Below are positions 25,827-36,059 of a stretch of DNA of 64,000 nucleotides, one piece after another. The stretch comes from Micropruina sp. (GTDB lineage: Bacteria; Actinomycetota; Actinomycetes; Propionibacteriales; Propionibacteriaceae), in assembly GCA_016711105.1 (NCBI GenBank), contig JADJTO010000006.1, positions 1 to 64,000 on the forward strand. The letters are read 5' to 3'. A model generated the notes under the pieces. The model worked only from the letters and a program-made list of their open reading frames with translations. It ran no database searches and had not been told where the DNA came from. Position 1 is the stretch's first letter, and each line of letters opens with the position of its first letter. The position numbers were made by a program, and so were the translations under genes.

Positions 25827-26857
25827 GCCCCGATCTGATCGCGATCGCGATCTCGATGGGTACCACGGCTGCGGTCGGCGCCGTCGGCGCGGCGGTCAGC
25901 CTCGCCGTTTCCAGAAAGTCGGTCACCGCAGCCACCCTGACCGCACCGCTGGTGATCGTGATCTCGGTCACCGCGGGAGTGATGGTCAGCGCGTCGGCCA
26001 TGTTCCTCGAAGGGCCGGGGCTGGAGCTGCTGTTCTGGGTGCTGGCCGCCGCGGTGCCACCGGCCCTGCTGATCGGGGTCCTCCTGTCCACCCAGGTTCG
26101 CCGGATGGATCGGGACCGCGCCGCGCAAGAGGCGAGCCGCCGCCGGGAGGCGGACCTGGAGCAGTCGCGGCGCGACATGGTGGCGTGGATCTCGCACGAC
26201 CTGCGCACACCCCTCGCCGGGATCAGGGCCATGACCGAGGCGCTCGAGGACGGCGTGGTGGATGATCCGGCGGACTATCACCGGCGGATTCTGGCCGAGA
26301 CGGAGCGGACTGCGGCGATGGTGGACGACCTGCTCAGCCTGACCAGCCTGCACGCGGGCACCATGACCCGGCGGGACGACCCGGTCAACCTGGCCGACCT
26401 GGTGTCGGACACCCTGGCCACCGCGGGCGTCACGGCCCAGGCCCGCGGGGTGCTGCAGACCGGCTCCTGCTCCCCCGGCTTGGTCGTCCGCGGGGACACT
26501 TCCCAGCTGTCGCGAGCGGTGCTGAACCTGGTCAGCAACGGACTCCAACACACGCCCCCGACTCGGACGGTCACCCTGGCCGGTCGGCGCGACGGGCCGG
26601 ACGCCGTCCTGACCGTGGTGGACGGCTGCGGCGGGATTCCAGTCGAGGAGCTGGAGCGAGTCTTCGAGGCGGGGTGGCGGGGCAGCACGGGCCGAACTCC
26701 CGAACTGGGTCCTGGCGGTAAGACCGGCGCGGGCTTGGGGTTGGCCATTGTGGCGGCCGTGGCGAGCAACCACGGAGGCGAAGCAAGCGTGACGAACGTG
26801 GACGGGGGGTGCTGCTTCGAACTGCGGCTGCCCCTGGCCACAGCACAGGAGGCCTAG
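25823..26857 (+). CDS. Two-component sensor histidine kinase
   Basis: A 344-residue kinase with three N-terminal hydrophobic segments (about residues 5-25, 35-55 and 63-85) and almost no extracellular domain. Then come a short linker and the H-box WISHDLRTPLAG, N-box NLVSNGLQH, G1 DGCGGIP and G2 GAGLGLAIV. With little outside the membrane it may sense envelope stress or a membrane partner (inference). ATG 25823 would overlap the corrected response-regulator stop. Its TAG stop shares the bases CTAG with the stop of the convergent amidase. Confidence 0.92.
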   Translation: MSPDLIAIAISMGTTAAVGAVGAAVSLAVSRKSVTAATLTAPLVIVISVTAGVMVSASAMFLEGPGLELLFWVLAAAVPPALLIGVLLSTQVRRMDRDRAAQEASRRREADLEQSRRDMVAWISHDLRTPLAGIRAMTEALEDGVVDDPADYHRRILAETERTAAMVDDLLSLTSLHAGTMTRRDDPVNLADLVSDTLATAGVTAQARGVLQTGSCSPGLVVRGDTSQLSRAVLNLVSNGLQHTPPTRTVTLAGRRDGPDAVLTVVDGCGGIPVEELERVFEAGWRGSTGRTPELGPGGKTGAGLGLAIVAAVASNHGGEASVTNVDGGCCFELRLPLATAQEA

Positions 26858-28280
26858 GGAAGCGCCGGCTGCACGCCGGGATGCTCCCAGGGGGCAACGC
26901 TTTCCACCGCGGCTGCGATCGACAGCAAGGTCTCCTCGGCGCCACTTCGTCCGCCCAGCATCACCCCGATCGGCAGTCGAACACCTTCGATCAGCGCGGT
27001 GTGCAGAGGCAAACTGATCGCGGGCCTGCCGCTGAGGTTGTAGACGCTCGTCCAAGGGGTGAACCGCGTTTGGGCGTTGAAGTCCCCTTCCGGGTCGGCG
27101 TCGTCACGCAGCTCGCCGATCCGGACCGGCGGCTGGGCCAGCGTTGGGGTGACGATGACATCAAAGCCGTCCCAGGCGGTGGCCACGTCCCGGGCGAGAA
27201 GCTGTGCGGACGCCGCTGCCGTGGCGTACTCCACGCCGCTCACCCGACGTCCGACCTCACGCAACCAGCGGGTCAGCGGGCGCAGGAGGTGCTCTCGCTC
27301 CTCCGGGATGTCGATCCCGAGCGCCCCGACCGACCACAGGGCCAGGAATGCCTGCCAGCGCTCCGCCGGGAACGGGAGCGGCGCTTCCTCGACCCGATGC
27401 CCTAGCCCGTCCAGCAGCAACGCCGCCCGGGCAGCGGCATCGAGGCAGGCCGGGTGCACGTCGGCGTCGTCGGCGATCACCGGCGCGGTCAGGAGCCCCA
27501 CCCGGAGCCCGGTCAGCTCGCGGTCGCACGCGGCGAGGAAGGTCCCCGTTGGCGGTGCGGCGGCGTAGATGTCGCCGGGCCGCTGACCGGCCAACACGTC
27601 GAGGGCCAGCGCCGTGTCGCGCACGTCGCGGCTGAGCACCCCGTCGGTGGCCAGCCCCGGTCCCGGGGGGCGGAGCGGACCCGAGGAGATCCGGCCCCGG
27701 GTCGGCTTCAGTCCGACCAGCCCACAGGCGGAGGCCGGGATCCGGATCGAGCCGCCGCCGTCGGAGGCGTGCGCGATCGGGACGATGCCCGCCGCAACCG
27801 CTGCCGCGGCTCCCCCGCTGGAACCGCCCGCCGATCGGGTCAGATCCCAGGGCGTGCGCGCGGGCGGGCTGCCTTCGGGCTCGGTGTAACAGGGGAAGCC
27901 GAACTCGGGCGTACTGGTCTTGCCCAGCAACGTTGTGCCCGCCTCGCGGAACCAGCCGACGATGCCGTCGTCCACCTCAGCCAGGTTGCCCGCCAGGGCC
28001 GCGGAGCCTGCCTCCCAGCCGACCCCAGCCACCGGATTCAGGTCCTTGATCGGGCAGGGCACTCCCGCGAGGGGAGGGAGCACAGCCCGATCGGCGACCA
28101 GGGCGTCGATCCGCCGGGCATCAGCCACGGCAAGCTGGGGGTGAGTCGAGCAAAGGCGCCAACCAGAGCGCCAAGCTTCTCGGCCCTGGCCAGGGCCGCC
28201 TCGGTGACCTCCAGAGCGGTCACCTCTCCAGAGGCGATCGCCTTCGCGGTAGCTCGGGCGGTCAGCCGCTCCAACTCCAC
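26854..28280 (-). pseudogene. Amidase-signature family amidohydrolase, one-base frameshift near the N-terminus
   Basis: About 475 residues after correction. The Ser-Ser-Lys triad is visible: Lys in VPCPIKDLN, the Gly/Ser-rich stretch SAGGSSGGAAAAVAAG, and the cis-Ser in SDGGGSIRIPA. The first 47 residues (VELERLTARATAKAIASG and on) are in another frame. The G5 run at 28137-28141 is one base short on the coding strand, and adding it gives Leu-Thr-Pro-Gln-Leu-Ala-Val-Ala-Asp-Ala-Arg-Arg. The substrate is not predictable. It is not GatA, as no gatB or gatC is nearby. GTG 28280 starts just after the NDH-2 stop, suggesting co-transcription. Confidence 0.82.
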
Positions 28281-28284
28281 CGGG

Positions 28285-29643
28285 TCAGTTGTGCTTGATC
28301 TTGCTCGGGTCCAAGGTGCCGCTGATGGTGGGCTGGAAATCAGCGCCCAACTGCTTGATGGCCAGCCGACCGACCAGCTGCTGCTCGGTGGTGACGCGCT
28401 CGGAGCGGCCGCTGCCCAGGAAGGTGATGAACCAGTGCAGCAGGGTGGTGATCCGGTTCTTGAACCCGACCACATAAATCAGGTGGACGAACAGCCAGGA
28501 GAGCCAGGCAAGTGGGCCGGTCAGCTTGATGTTGCCCATCTTGGCGATCGCGCCGAAGCGCGAGATGACGGCCATCGAGCCCTTGTCGAAGTACTTGAAC
28601 GGTGCGGTCACTGCGTTACCGGACACCTCGCCGGCGATCTTCTTCGCGGCGTACTTACCGCCCTGGATGGCGACCTGAGCAACACCTGGCAGCCGATCCA
28701 ACGACATCATGTCGCCAAGCACAAAGACCTCGGGGTGACCCGGCAGGGTCAGATCCGGCTGCACGCTGACCCGACCGGCACGGTCGATCTCGGCGCCGCT
28801 TTGTTCTGCCAGGGTCTTGCCAAGCGGACTGGCCTGCACGCCCGCCGCCCACACCTTGCACGAGGCCTGGATGCGCTCAGTGCGTCCGTCGGTGAACTTG
28901 ATGTCCAAACCGGTTCCGTCGACGTTGGTCACCATGGCACCGAGTTGCACCTCGACGCCGATGCGTTCCAGCTCCTTCTTGGCGGCCTTGGAGAGCTCCT
29001 CACCGAACGGTGGCAGGACCACTGGCGCCGCGTCGAGGAGCAGCACCCGGCACTTGCGGGTGTCGATGCTGCGGAAGCTCTCCACCAGCGTGTGGTGGCA
29101 GAGTTCGACGATCTGACCGGCAAGTTCCACCCCGGTCGCGCCGGCGCCGACGATGACGAAGGTCATCAACGAACGGATCTCCGCCTCGTCATGGCTCAGC
29201 TCGGCCATCTCGAGTGCCCCGAAGATGCGGGCCCGCAGTTCCAGGGCGTCATCGATGGTCTTCATGCCGGGGGCGAAGGTCGAGAAGTGATCGTTGCCGA
29301 AGTAGGACTGCCCGGCGCCGGCGGCGACAATCAGATAGTCGTACTTCAGCAGAGTCTGCTTCTCCAGCTTCACGGCCACGACGACTCGGCCGTCCAGGTT
29401 GATCGTGGTGACTTCACTGAGCAGCACGCGGGCGTTCTTCTGCTTGCGCAGGATGTCCCGGGTCGCTGGTGCGATCTCGCCCGAGGAGAGGATGCCGGTG
29501 GCCACTTGGTAGAGCAGCGGCTGGAACAGGTGAGCGGTGGTCTTGGAAACCAGGGTGACGTCCACGTCGGCGTGAGCCAATGCCTGGGCTGCGAACAGCC
29601 CACCGAACCCAGAACCAATGATTACGACATGCTTGCGAGGCAT
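28285..29643 (-). CDS. ndh: Type II NADH dehydrogenase (NDH-2)
   Basis: A 452-residue FAD-dependent NADH:menaquinone oxidoreductase that does not pump protons. Two nucleotide-binding folds are seen: VVIIGSGFGGLFAAQ at the N-terminus (FAD) and FVIVGAGATGVELAG near residue 165 (NADH). A C-terminal hydrophobic stretch, LAWLSWLFVHLIYVVGF, should anchor it to the membrane. ATG 29643 is preferred to an upstream ATG at 29655. It is a second NADH entry point beside the complete complex I operon of this window. Confidence 0.92.
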   Translation of the reverse strand: MPRKHVVIIGSGFGGLFAAQALAHADVDVTLVSKTTAHLFQPLLYQVATGILSSGEIAPATRDILRKQKNARVLLSEVTTINLDGRVVVAVKLEKQTLLKYDYLIVAAGAGQSYFGNDHFSTFAPGMKTIDDALELRARIFGALEMAELSHDEAEIRSLMTFVIVGAGATGVELAGQIVELCHHTLVESFRSIDTRKCRVLLLDAAPVVLPPFGEELSKAAKKELERIGVEVQLGAMVTNVDGTGLDIKFTDGRTERIQASCKVWAAGVQASPLGKTLAEQSGAEIDRAGRVSVQPDLTLPGHPEVFVLGDMMSLDRLPGVAQVAIQGGKYAAKKIAGEVSGNAVTAPFKYFDKGSMAVISRFGAIAKMGNIKLTGPLAWLSWLFVHLIYVVGFKNRITTLLHWFITFLGSGRSERVTTEQQLVGRLAIKQLGADFQPTISGTLDPSKIKHN

Positions 29644-29683
29644 TCGACCCTCCAATGGGCGTGCGCAGCAACAGGTGGCGTCA

Positions 29684-29713
29684 GGATAACGCCTTGCCGG
29701 ACGCTTGGGACAA
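29684..29713 (-). promoter_or_regulatory. Candidate ndh promoter
   Basis: On the minus strand TTGTCC (plus 29708-29713) and TTATCC (plus 29684-29689) are spaced by 18 bases, about 40 bases upstream of the ndh ATG. It lies in the short gap after the polyprenyl synthase gene, so ndh may be transcribed both from here and by read-through. Confidence 0.4.
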
Positions 29714-29718
29714 CTCGA

Positions 29719-30699
29719 TCAGGACGAGCGTGAGACCACCTGATCACACAGTGCCAACAGGGCCTGCTTGGCTTCCCCCTCGGGCAGCGGACGGAGGTAC
29801 TCCTTGGCCACGGCGGCGCGGCGGGAAATCTCGGCGCGCGCCTGCTCCAAAGCCGGGTGGACGCGCATCAGTTCCAGCGCCTCGGCCACGGTGTCGGCGT
29901 CCTCGATCTGGCCGGCCAGGAGTTCGTGCAGCCGAGCATCGGCCGGGTCGTTGGACGCGCGCGCCATCAGCGTGGGCAGCGTGGGCACGCCTTCGCGGAG
30001 ATCTGTGCCGGGAGTCTTCCCGGTGACCTCGCTGGCGATGTCGATCACGTCGTCGCTGAGTTGGAAGACGACACCGATCTCTTCACCGAAGGCATCCAAG
30101 GCCGCCAACACGTCCGGGCCGGCGCCGGCGACCATGCCACCGAAGACCGCCGAGGTGGCGATCAGGGAACCTGTCTTGTCGGCCACCACTCCCAGGTAGT
30201 GCGCCAGCGGATCCTCCCCGCCCTGAGGGCCGCGGGTTTCGGCAATCTGCCCTTGAACGAGACGGGCGAAGGTCTCGGCCTGCAGCGCCACGTAGTCGGT
30301 GCCCAAGGTGGCCACGATCGAGGACGCCCGGGCGAACAGGAAGTCGCCGATCATGATCGCGATCGAGTTGTCGTAGAGACGGTTCGCGCTGGTCGCACCA
30401 CGACGCAAGTCGGCATCGTCCATCACGTCGTCGTGGTAAAGGCTGGCCACATGGGTCAACTCGACAACCAACGCAGCGCGGTCGACCTGCCCTGGGTCGG
30501 CCGGCGGATAGAGCTGGGAGGCAAGCACCACCAACAACGGACGGAAGCGCTTCCCCCCGGCGTTGATGATGTGTTGCGCCGCTTCGGTGACGAACGGGGT
30601 GCGGGCGAAAGCAGACTCCCGCAGCTGCCACTCGATCCCCTCAAGGCGCTCGGACACCCCAGCGGCAAAGGCGCTGTCCAGGGCGATATCGAGGCTCAC
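29719..30699 (-). CDS. All-trans-polyprenyl diphosphate synthase
   Basis: A 326-residue long-chain prenyl synthase with both Asp-rich motifs: YHDDVMDDADLRRG (first) and FQLSDDVIDI (second). Chain length is probably 7-9 isoprene units, for the menaquinone side chain. It follows nuoN by 39 bases on the same strand and the window carries the rest of menaquinone synthesis, so a role with MenA is likely. Confidence 0.93.
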   Translation of the reverse strand: MSLDIALDSAFAAGVSERLEGIEWQLRESAFARTPFVTEAAQHIINAGGKRFRPLLVVLASQLYPPADPGQVDRAALVVELTHVASLYHDDVMDDADLRRGATSANRLYDNSIAIMIGDFLFARASSIVATLGTDYVALQAETFARLVQGQIAETRGPQGGEDPLAHYLGVVADKTGSLIATSAVFGGMVAGAGPDVLAALDAFGEEIGVVFQLSDDVIDIASEVTGKTPGTDLREGVPTLPTLMARASNDPADARLHELLAGQIEDADTVAEALELMRVHPALEQARAEISRRAAVAKEYLRPLPEGEAKQALLALCDQVVSRSS

Positions 30700-30738
30700 G
30701 GGTCTCCTAATGGCGTATGCGGTCCGGCAAGCTTAGCT

Positions 30739-32319
30739 TCAGCGGAGGAAGGTGCCTGCAGTCGATGCCAGATCGAGCAGCGGTCCCGGCGCGACACCCA
30801 AGACAGCCACCCCTGCAACACAGATGGCCACCGGAACCAGGGTGAAGGCGCTGGCGTTTCCGATCTCGACCCCGGCCGCGGCGTCACCGAAGAACATCAC
30901 CACGACGATCCGTAGGTAGAAGTAGGCCGCGACAAGGCTGAGCAGCACCGCGGTCAGCACCAGCCACGCGTACTGCCCCCGCCAGGCGGAGGCGAAGACC
31001 GCCCACTTACCGATGAACCCACCGGTCAGCGGAATACCGGCGAAGCTGAGCATGAAGAAGGCGAAGGCGCCCGCCAACCACGGACTCTTGCGTCCCAGAC
31101 CGGACCAGCCGCTGATCGAGTTCACCTCACCACCGGCATTGCGCACCAGGGTGATGATCGCGAACGAACCGATCGTGGCGAAGCCGTACGCCACGAGGTA
31201 GAACATCGCCGAGCCGACGCTGGTCAGCTGGCCGGTGGGCGTGCCGGCATTCGCCCCGACGATGGCGGTCAGGATGAAGCCGGCATGGGCGATCGAGCTG
31301 TAGGCCAGCGTCCGCTTGATGTCGTTCTGGGTCAGCCCGAGGAGGGCACCTAGCAGCATGGTCGCCACGGCGAGCACTGCGAGCATCGGCTGCCAGTTCC
31401 AGCGCTCCCCACCGAAGGCGACGTAGAAGACGCGCAAGGTGGCGCCCACGGCTGCGAACTTGGTGCAGATCGCCATGAACCCGGTCACCGGGGTTGGCGC
31501 ACCCATGTAGACGTCAGGGGTCCAGGAGTGGAAGGGCACGACCCCGACCTTGAACAGCAGCCCGATGCCAAGCAGCGCCATGCCGGTCAGCATCAGCCCG
31601 CGGCCATAGATGGGTCCGCTGACCGCTGCGTTGATCGCCGACAGGTCGAAGGAGCCGGAGTAGGCGTAGAGCAGCGCCACGCCGAAGAGGAAGAAAGCCG
31701 AAGAGAGCGCACCGAGCAGGAAGTACTTGAGAGCGGCTTCCTGCGAGAGCAGCCGCCGGCGCCTGGCCATGCCCGACATGAGGTAGAGCGGGAGCGAGAA
31801 CACCTCCAGCGCGATGAACATGGTGATCAGGTCGGAGGAGGCCGGGAAGAGCATCATCCCGCCGAGGGCGAACAAGGCAAGGGGAAAGACCTCGGTGTGC
31901 TCCAGCCGTGCGGCGGAGGCTTCCGACTCCGCGACGCTGCCGGGAACCGAAGCCGCCGAGGCCGCGAAGGCGCTGGCGCCGCCGCCAAGCTTCCGTTCGG
32001 CGAAGACCAGCAGCGAGATCAGGCCGAGCACCAACAGGCTTCCCCAGATGAAGTACGTCGGACCGTCCAGCATGATCGAACCCATGGCGATCGGGCCGCC
32101 GATCCCCTTGCGCCAGTTGGCGATCAGGAAACCGAACGAGACCACGGTCGAGGAGACCAGCAGCACAACCTGGACCAGGAAGCGATGCGCTCGGGGCACA
32201 ACGGCTTCGGCCAGAATGCCCAGGCAGGCAGCGGCCAGCACGAGCAGCACCGGGGCCAGGGCCCTGAACTCCACCGTGGGGGCCGCGATTTCGGCCGGTA
32301 GCAATGCGAAGCCGTTCAT
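30739..32319 (-). CDS. nuoN: NADH-quinone oxidoreductase subunit N
   Basis: A 526-residue antiporter-like membrane subunit of complex I with about 14 helices, one of three proton-channel subunits. The conserved Lys helix is in PFHSWTPDVYMGAP, and SSIAHAGFILTA follows. ATG 32319 overlaps the nuoM stop (TGATG); the GTG 3 bases upstream is also possible. A low-complexity Ala/Ser/Gly loop (about residues 116-140) is longer than in most homologues. Confidence 0.96.
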   Translation of the reverse strand: MNGFALLPAEIAAPTVEFRALAPVLLVLAAACLGILAEAVVPRAHRFLVQVVLLVSSTVVSFGFLIANWRKGIGGPIAMGSIMLDGPTYFIWGSLLVLGLISLLVFAERKLGGGASAFAASAASVPGSVAESEASAARLEHTEVFPLALFALGGMMLFPASSDLITMFIALEVFSLPLYLMSGMARRRRLLSQEAALKYFLLGALSSAFFLFGVALLYAYSGSFDLSAINAAVSGPIYGRGLMLTGMALLGIGLLFKVGVVPFHSWTPDVYMGAPTPVTGFMAICTKFAAVGATLRVFYVAFGGERWNWQPMLAVLAVATMLLGALLGLTQNDIKRTLAYSSIAHAGFILTAIVGANAGTPTGQLTSVGSAMFYLVAYGFATIGSFAIITLVRNAGGEVNSISGWSGLGRKSPWLAGAFAFFMLSFAGIPLTGGFIGKWAVFASAWRGQYAWLVLTAVLLSLVAAYFYLRIVVVMFFGDAAAGVEIGNASAFTLVPVAICVAGVAVLGVAPGPLLDLASTAGTFLR

Positions 32320-33833
32320 CACTTCTCACCCTCCAGGGTCACGGGCGCGGGGTCAGTGAGGTTCACCCGGGCCATCGCCGCCTTGGCGGTCGGCTCGAGC
32401 CACGAGATCACGGGGCCGGGGACGAACCCGAGGACGAGCATGGCGCCGATCACCGGAACCAGCACCGAGCGCTCCACCAAGGTCAGGTCGGTGGTGATGT
32501 GCGCCGCGGTCTGGTCGGTGACGGGACCGGTCATCGTGCGCTGGTACATCAGCAGGGCATAAACCGCCGCCAACACCATGCCCAGCGTCGCCACCGCCGC
32601 AATCCAGGGCTCGCGGGACCAGGTTCCGGCAAGCACCAGGAACTCCGAGACGAAGGTGGACATGCCGGGCAGGGACAAGGCCGACAGCGCGGCCAGCAGG
32701 ACACTGCCGGCCAGGATCGGTGCCACCTTCTCCACTCCCCCGAAGTCACCCACGCCGGCCGAGCCGCGGCGCTTGATCAGGAACCCGACCGCCAGGAACA
32801 ACGCCGCGGTCGAGAAACCGTGGTTGACCATGAAGAAGGTAGACCCGGTCAGCGACTGCGAGGTGAACATGTAGATGCCGAGCACCATGAAGCCGAAGTG
32901 GCTGATCGAGGTGTAGGAGATCAGCCGCAACAGGTTCGTGCTGGCGATCGCCGCCGCGGCGCCGTAGATGATCGAGATCAGGGACAGACCGATCATCACC
33001 GGCGCGATCCAGATGCTGGCTTCAGGGAAGATGCCCAGGCAGAACTTGATCATCGCGAAGGTGCCGAGCTTGTCCAGGATGCCGACCATCAGCACCGAGG
33101 AGCCGGGGGTCGCGCTCTCGGCGGCATCGGGCAACCAGGTGTGCAGCGGCACCATGGGCGCCTTGATCACGAACGCGACCAGGAATCCGAGCATCAGCAC
33201 CCTGCCGAGCCAGCCGCCGAACGGCTGCTGGGCCAGGTCGGCCAACAGATAGGAGGGGGTGCCACCGAATCGGGTCGACCAGACGTAAAGGCCGATCACC
33301 GAGACCAGCATGATGAACCCGCCGACGAGGTTGAACAGCAGGAACTTCAGCGCCGCCTCACGCCGCTTCGGGCCGCCGAAACCGCCGATCAGGAAATACA
33401 TCGGGATCAGCGTCGCCTCGAACATCATGTAGAAAAGCAGCACGTCGTCGGCCATGAAGGTGAAGATCGACAAACCCTCCAGGGCCAGGATCAGCCCGAA
33501 GTAGGCCCGTGCCGTCCAGCCTTCGTTGGAGGCTGACACCTTCCACTCCGCGAGCAGCACGATCGGGGTCAAGAGGGCGGTGAGCAGGACCATGGTCAGG
33601 CCCATACCGTCCAGGCCCAAGGCCCAGTAGGCGCCGAAGGCGGGGATCCAGCGGTTCAACACGTCAAGTTCGGCGCCGCTCAGATACAGACCGGCCACGC
33701 CGAGGGCTGCCGCCAGGGTGGCCAACGAGAAGGCCCAACCGACCGGACGGGCTGCCCCCTTGAGCGGTAGGCACAGGACGAGCGCACCGAGGATCGGGAT
33801 CAACCCGAGGAAGGTGAGCCAGGGGAATGTCAT
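32319..33833 (-). CDS. nuoM: NADH-quinone oxidoreductase subunit M
   Basis: A 504-residue antiporter-like proton-channel subunit with about 14 helices. Conserved features are LFYMMFEATLIPMYFLIG (helix-5 Glu) and MVPLHTWLPDAAESATP (helix-7/8 region). It starts 13 bases after the nuoL stop. Confidence 0.97.
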   Translation of the reverse strand: MTFPWLTFLGLIPILGALVLCLPLKGAARPVGWAFSLATLAAALGVAGLYLSGAELDVLNRWIPAFGAYWALGLDGMGLTMVLLTALLTPIVLLAEWKVSASNEGWTARAYFGLILALEGLSIFTFMADDVLLFYMMFEATLIPMYFLIGGFGGPKRREAALKFLLFNLVGGFIMLVSVIGLYVWSTRFGGTPSYLLADLAQQPFGGWLGRVLMLGFLVAFVIKAPMVPLHTWLPDAAESATPGSSVLMVGILDKLGTFAMIKFCLGIFPEASIWIAPVMIGLSLISIIYGAAAAIASTNLLRLISYTSISHFGFMVLGIYMFTSQSLTGSTFFMVNHGFSTAALFLAVGFLIKRRGSAGVGDFGGVEKVAPILAGSVLLAALSALSLPGMSTFVSEFLVLAGTWSREPWIAAVATLGMVLAAVYALLMYQRTMTGPVTDQTAAHITTDLTLVERSVLVPVIGAMLVLGFVPGPVISWLEPTAKAAMARVNLTDPAPVTLEGEK

Positions 33834-33846
33834 CTCTTCTCCTCCC

Positions 33847-35760
33847 TCAGGCCATTTGCCCGAGGAGCAACAGCAAACCGACCACTGCGGCGCCGGCGAC
33901 CATGGTCAGGGCGTAGGACCGGACGAAGCCGGTCTGGGTGCGCCTGCCCTGCTTACTCAGGCCACCCAGCGTGGCCACCAGGGTGCCCACCGCGCCGTCG
34001 ATGGCCTTGTCGTCGGCCAGGACGACGCCCCGGGCCAAGTGTCCGACAGGGCCGACGACGAGGGCCTGGTTGACCGCATCGCCGAACAGGTCATTGCGAC
34101 CGGCGATGATGATCGGGTTCCGCGAGACCGGAGCGGTGGCGGGGATATCGCTGCGTCCGAAGACGAACCAACTCGCCGCAACGCCCAGCGCCACCACCAG
34201 CATGGTCAGCATCCCGACCGGGGTGGGCAGCCACTCGACCTCGTGCGGGTGCGACCCGATGGCGGGCTCCAGCCACTCTTGGATCCACCCGTTCATCGCC
34301 AGACCGGCGACCACGCTGAGACCCGCGAGGATCATCAGCGGAATGGTCATGACGCGCGGCGACTCATGTGGATGCACCGACTTGGGCCAACGCTTCGCGC
34401 CGAGGAAGGTCATCAGCATCAGCCGAGTCATGTAGAAGGCGGTCACCCCGGCCCCGATCAAGGCCAGCGAGCCGATCACCGGGCTGGCGTGGAAGGCGGC
34501 CTCAATGATGTGGTCCTTGGAGAAGTAGCCCGACAGCGGCGGCACACCGATGATGGCCAGGTAGCCCAGGCCGAAGGTGATGAAGGTGATCGGGAGGTAG
34601 CGGGCCAGGTTGCCGTAGTGACGCATGTTCACGTCGTCGTTCATCCCATGCATGACCGAGCCGGCGCCCAGGAACATGTTGGCCTTGAACGCACCGTGGG
34701 TGAGCAGGTGGAAGATGGCGAAGGCGTAGCCGTCGGGGCCGATGCCCGCGGCCAGCATCATGTAGCCGATCTGGCTCATCGTCGAACCCGCCAGCACCTT
34801 CTTGATGTCGTCCTTGGAGGTGCCGATCCAGGCACCCACGAGCAGGGTCACAGTGCCGACGATCACCACCGCCAGGCTGGCGGTCTCGCTCATCGCGAAG
34901 ATCGCGTGCGAACGCACCACCAGGTAGACGCCGGCGGTGACCATGGTCGCCGCGTGGATCAGCGCCGACACCGGGGTGGGGCCCTCCATGGCGTCCAAGA
35001 GCCAGGCCTGGAGCGGAACCTGCGCGGACTTGCCACAGGCGCCGAGCAGCAACAGGCAGCCGATGATCGTGGCCCACAGCGGATCCAGGTGCTCGGCGTG
35101 TTGGTTGACGTCCACAAACGCCGACGAGCCGAACATGGCAAGCATGGCGAAGATCGCCATCGTCATTCCCAGGTCGCCGACCCGGTTCATCACGAACGCC
35201 TTCTTGGCGGCCGCCGCCGCTGAAGGCTTGTGCTGCCAGAAACCGATCAGCAGGTAGGAGGCCAGGCCGACGCCCTCCCAGCCGACGAAGAGCACCAGGT
35301 AGTTGTCGGCGAGGACGAGGATCAACATCGCCGCCACGAAGAGGTTGAGGTAACCGAAGAAGCGCCGGCGACGCTCATCGTGGGCCATGTAGCCGATCGA
35401 GTAGATGTGGATCAGCCCACCGACTCCGGTGATCAACAGTGCGAACAGGATCGACATCTGATCGACCAGGAGGCCGATGTTGATGCTCCAGTTGCCGGCG
35501 GTGAACCACTGATACAACGGCAGCGAGATGGCACGCGCCTCGGCGGGGAGGCCGAGTTGCTGCACGAACAGGACGAGCGCGACGCCGAACGAGCCGAGCA
35601 CGGTGGCCGACCCGATCAGGTGACCGATCCGTTCCAGCGGCTTGCCGACCAGGAGCAGCAGCAGCGCACCGGTCGCGGGCAACGCGATCATCAGCCAGGC
35701 AAAGCTGAATAAGCCGGTCGCGGCCACGGGCGCGACGGTTTCCAGGGGGATCATCGGCAT
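33847..35760 (-). CDS. nuoL: NADH-quinone oxidoreductase subunit L
   Basis: A 637-residue distal antiporter-like subunit with about 16 helices and the long lateral-helix C-terminus. It shows VGWEGVGLASYLLIGFW (helix-5 Glu) and PLQAWLLDAMEGPTPVSALI. ATG 35760 overlaps the nuoK stop (TGATG); the adjacent GTG 35763 is an alternative. Confidence 0.97.
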   Translation of the reverse strand: MPMIPLETVAPVAATGLFSFAWLMIALPATGALLLLLVGKPLERIGHLIGSATVLGSFGVALVLFVQQLGLPAEARAISLPLYQWFTAGNWSINIGLLVDQMSILFALLITGVGGLIHIYSIGYMAHDERRRRFFGYLNLFVAAMLILVLADNYLVLFVGWEGVGLASYLLIGFWQHKPSAAAAAKKAFVMNRVGDLGMTMAIFAMLAMFGSSAFVDVNQHAEHLDPLWATIIGCLLLLGACGKSAQVPLQAWLLDAMEGPTPVSALIHAATMVTAGVYLVVRSHAIFAMSETASLAVVIVGTVTLLVGAWIGTSKDDIKKVLAGSTMSQIGYMMLAAGIGPDGYAFAIFHLLTHGAFKANMFLGAGSVMHGMNDDVNMRHYGNLARYLPITFITFGLGYLAIIGVPPLSGYFSKDHIIEAAFHASPVIGSLALIGAGVTAFYMTRLMLMTFLGAKRWPKSVHPHESPRVMTIPLMILAGLSVVAGLAMNGWIQEWLEPAIGSHPHEVEWLPTPVGMLTMLVVALGVAASWFVFGRSDIPATAPVSRNPIIIAGRNDLFGDAVNQALVVGPVGHLARGVVLADDKAIDGAVGTLVATLGGLSKQGRRTQTGFVRSYALTMVAGAAVVGLLLLLGQMA

Positions 35761-36059
35761 CACAGCTTCAGCAGATTGGCGTCGTCGACCGAGGTCGATC
35801 GTCGGGTTCGGTAAATGGTCACGATGATGGCCAGGCCCACGACCACCTCGGCAGCGGCGACGACCATCACGAAGAAGGTGCCCACCTGCCCGTGCAAGTT
35901 TCCGTACTGCTGGCTGAAGGCCACCATGACCAGGTTGGCGGCGTTCAGCATCAGTTCCACGGACATGAAGGCGACCAGGGCGTTGCGGCGCAGCATGACG
36001 CCGATCGCCCCGATCACGAACAGGATGACGGCTAGGTAGAGGTAGTTGTCGACGTTCAT
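35760..36059 (-). CDS. nuoK: NADH-quinone oxidoreductase subunit K
   Basis: A 99-residue three-helix membrane subunit. MSVELMLNAANL holds the key membrane Glu of helix 2, and VAAAEVVVGLAIIV the second Glu in helix 3. The start ATG 36059 overlaps the nuoJ stop by 4 bases. The open frame continues upstream inside nuoJ, but out of frame with it, and that part is a shadow. Confidence 0.97.
   Translation of the reverse strand: MNVDNYLYLAVILFVIGAIGVMLRRNALVAFMSVELMLNAANLVMVAFSQQYGNLHGQVGTFFVMVVAAAEVVVGLAIIVTIYRTRRSTSVDDANLLKL

Noticed and set aside
25824..26265. A 383-residue open frame fusing the response regulator to an Arg/Gly-rich tail
   Set aside because: The tail lies out of frame over the kinase gene with no family features; adding one G to the G7 run gives a normal stop overlapping the kinase start.
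26854..26857. CTAG shared by the stop codons of the convergent kinase and amidase genes
   Set aside because: Real, but an ordinary result of tight packing with overlapping convergent genes.
27454..29733. A 759-residue plus-strand open frame
   Set aside because: Antisense of the amidase and NDH-2 genes, with shadow composition; both minus-strand proteins carry clear motifs.
31528..33536. Long plus-strand open frames opposite nuoM and nuoN
   Set aside because: Gln/Arg/His-rich antisense shadows of the nuo genes without starts, ribosome-binding sites or domains.
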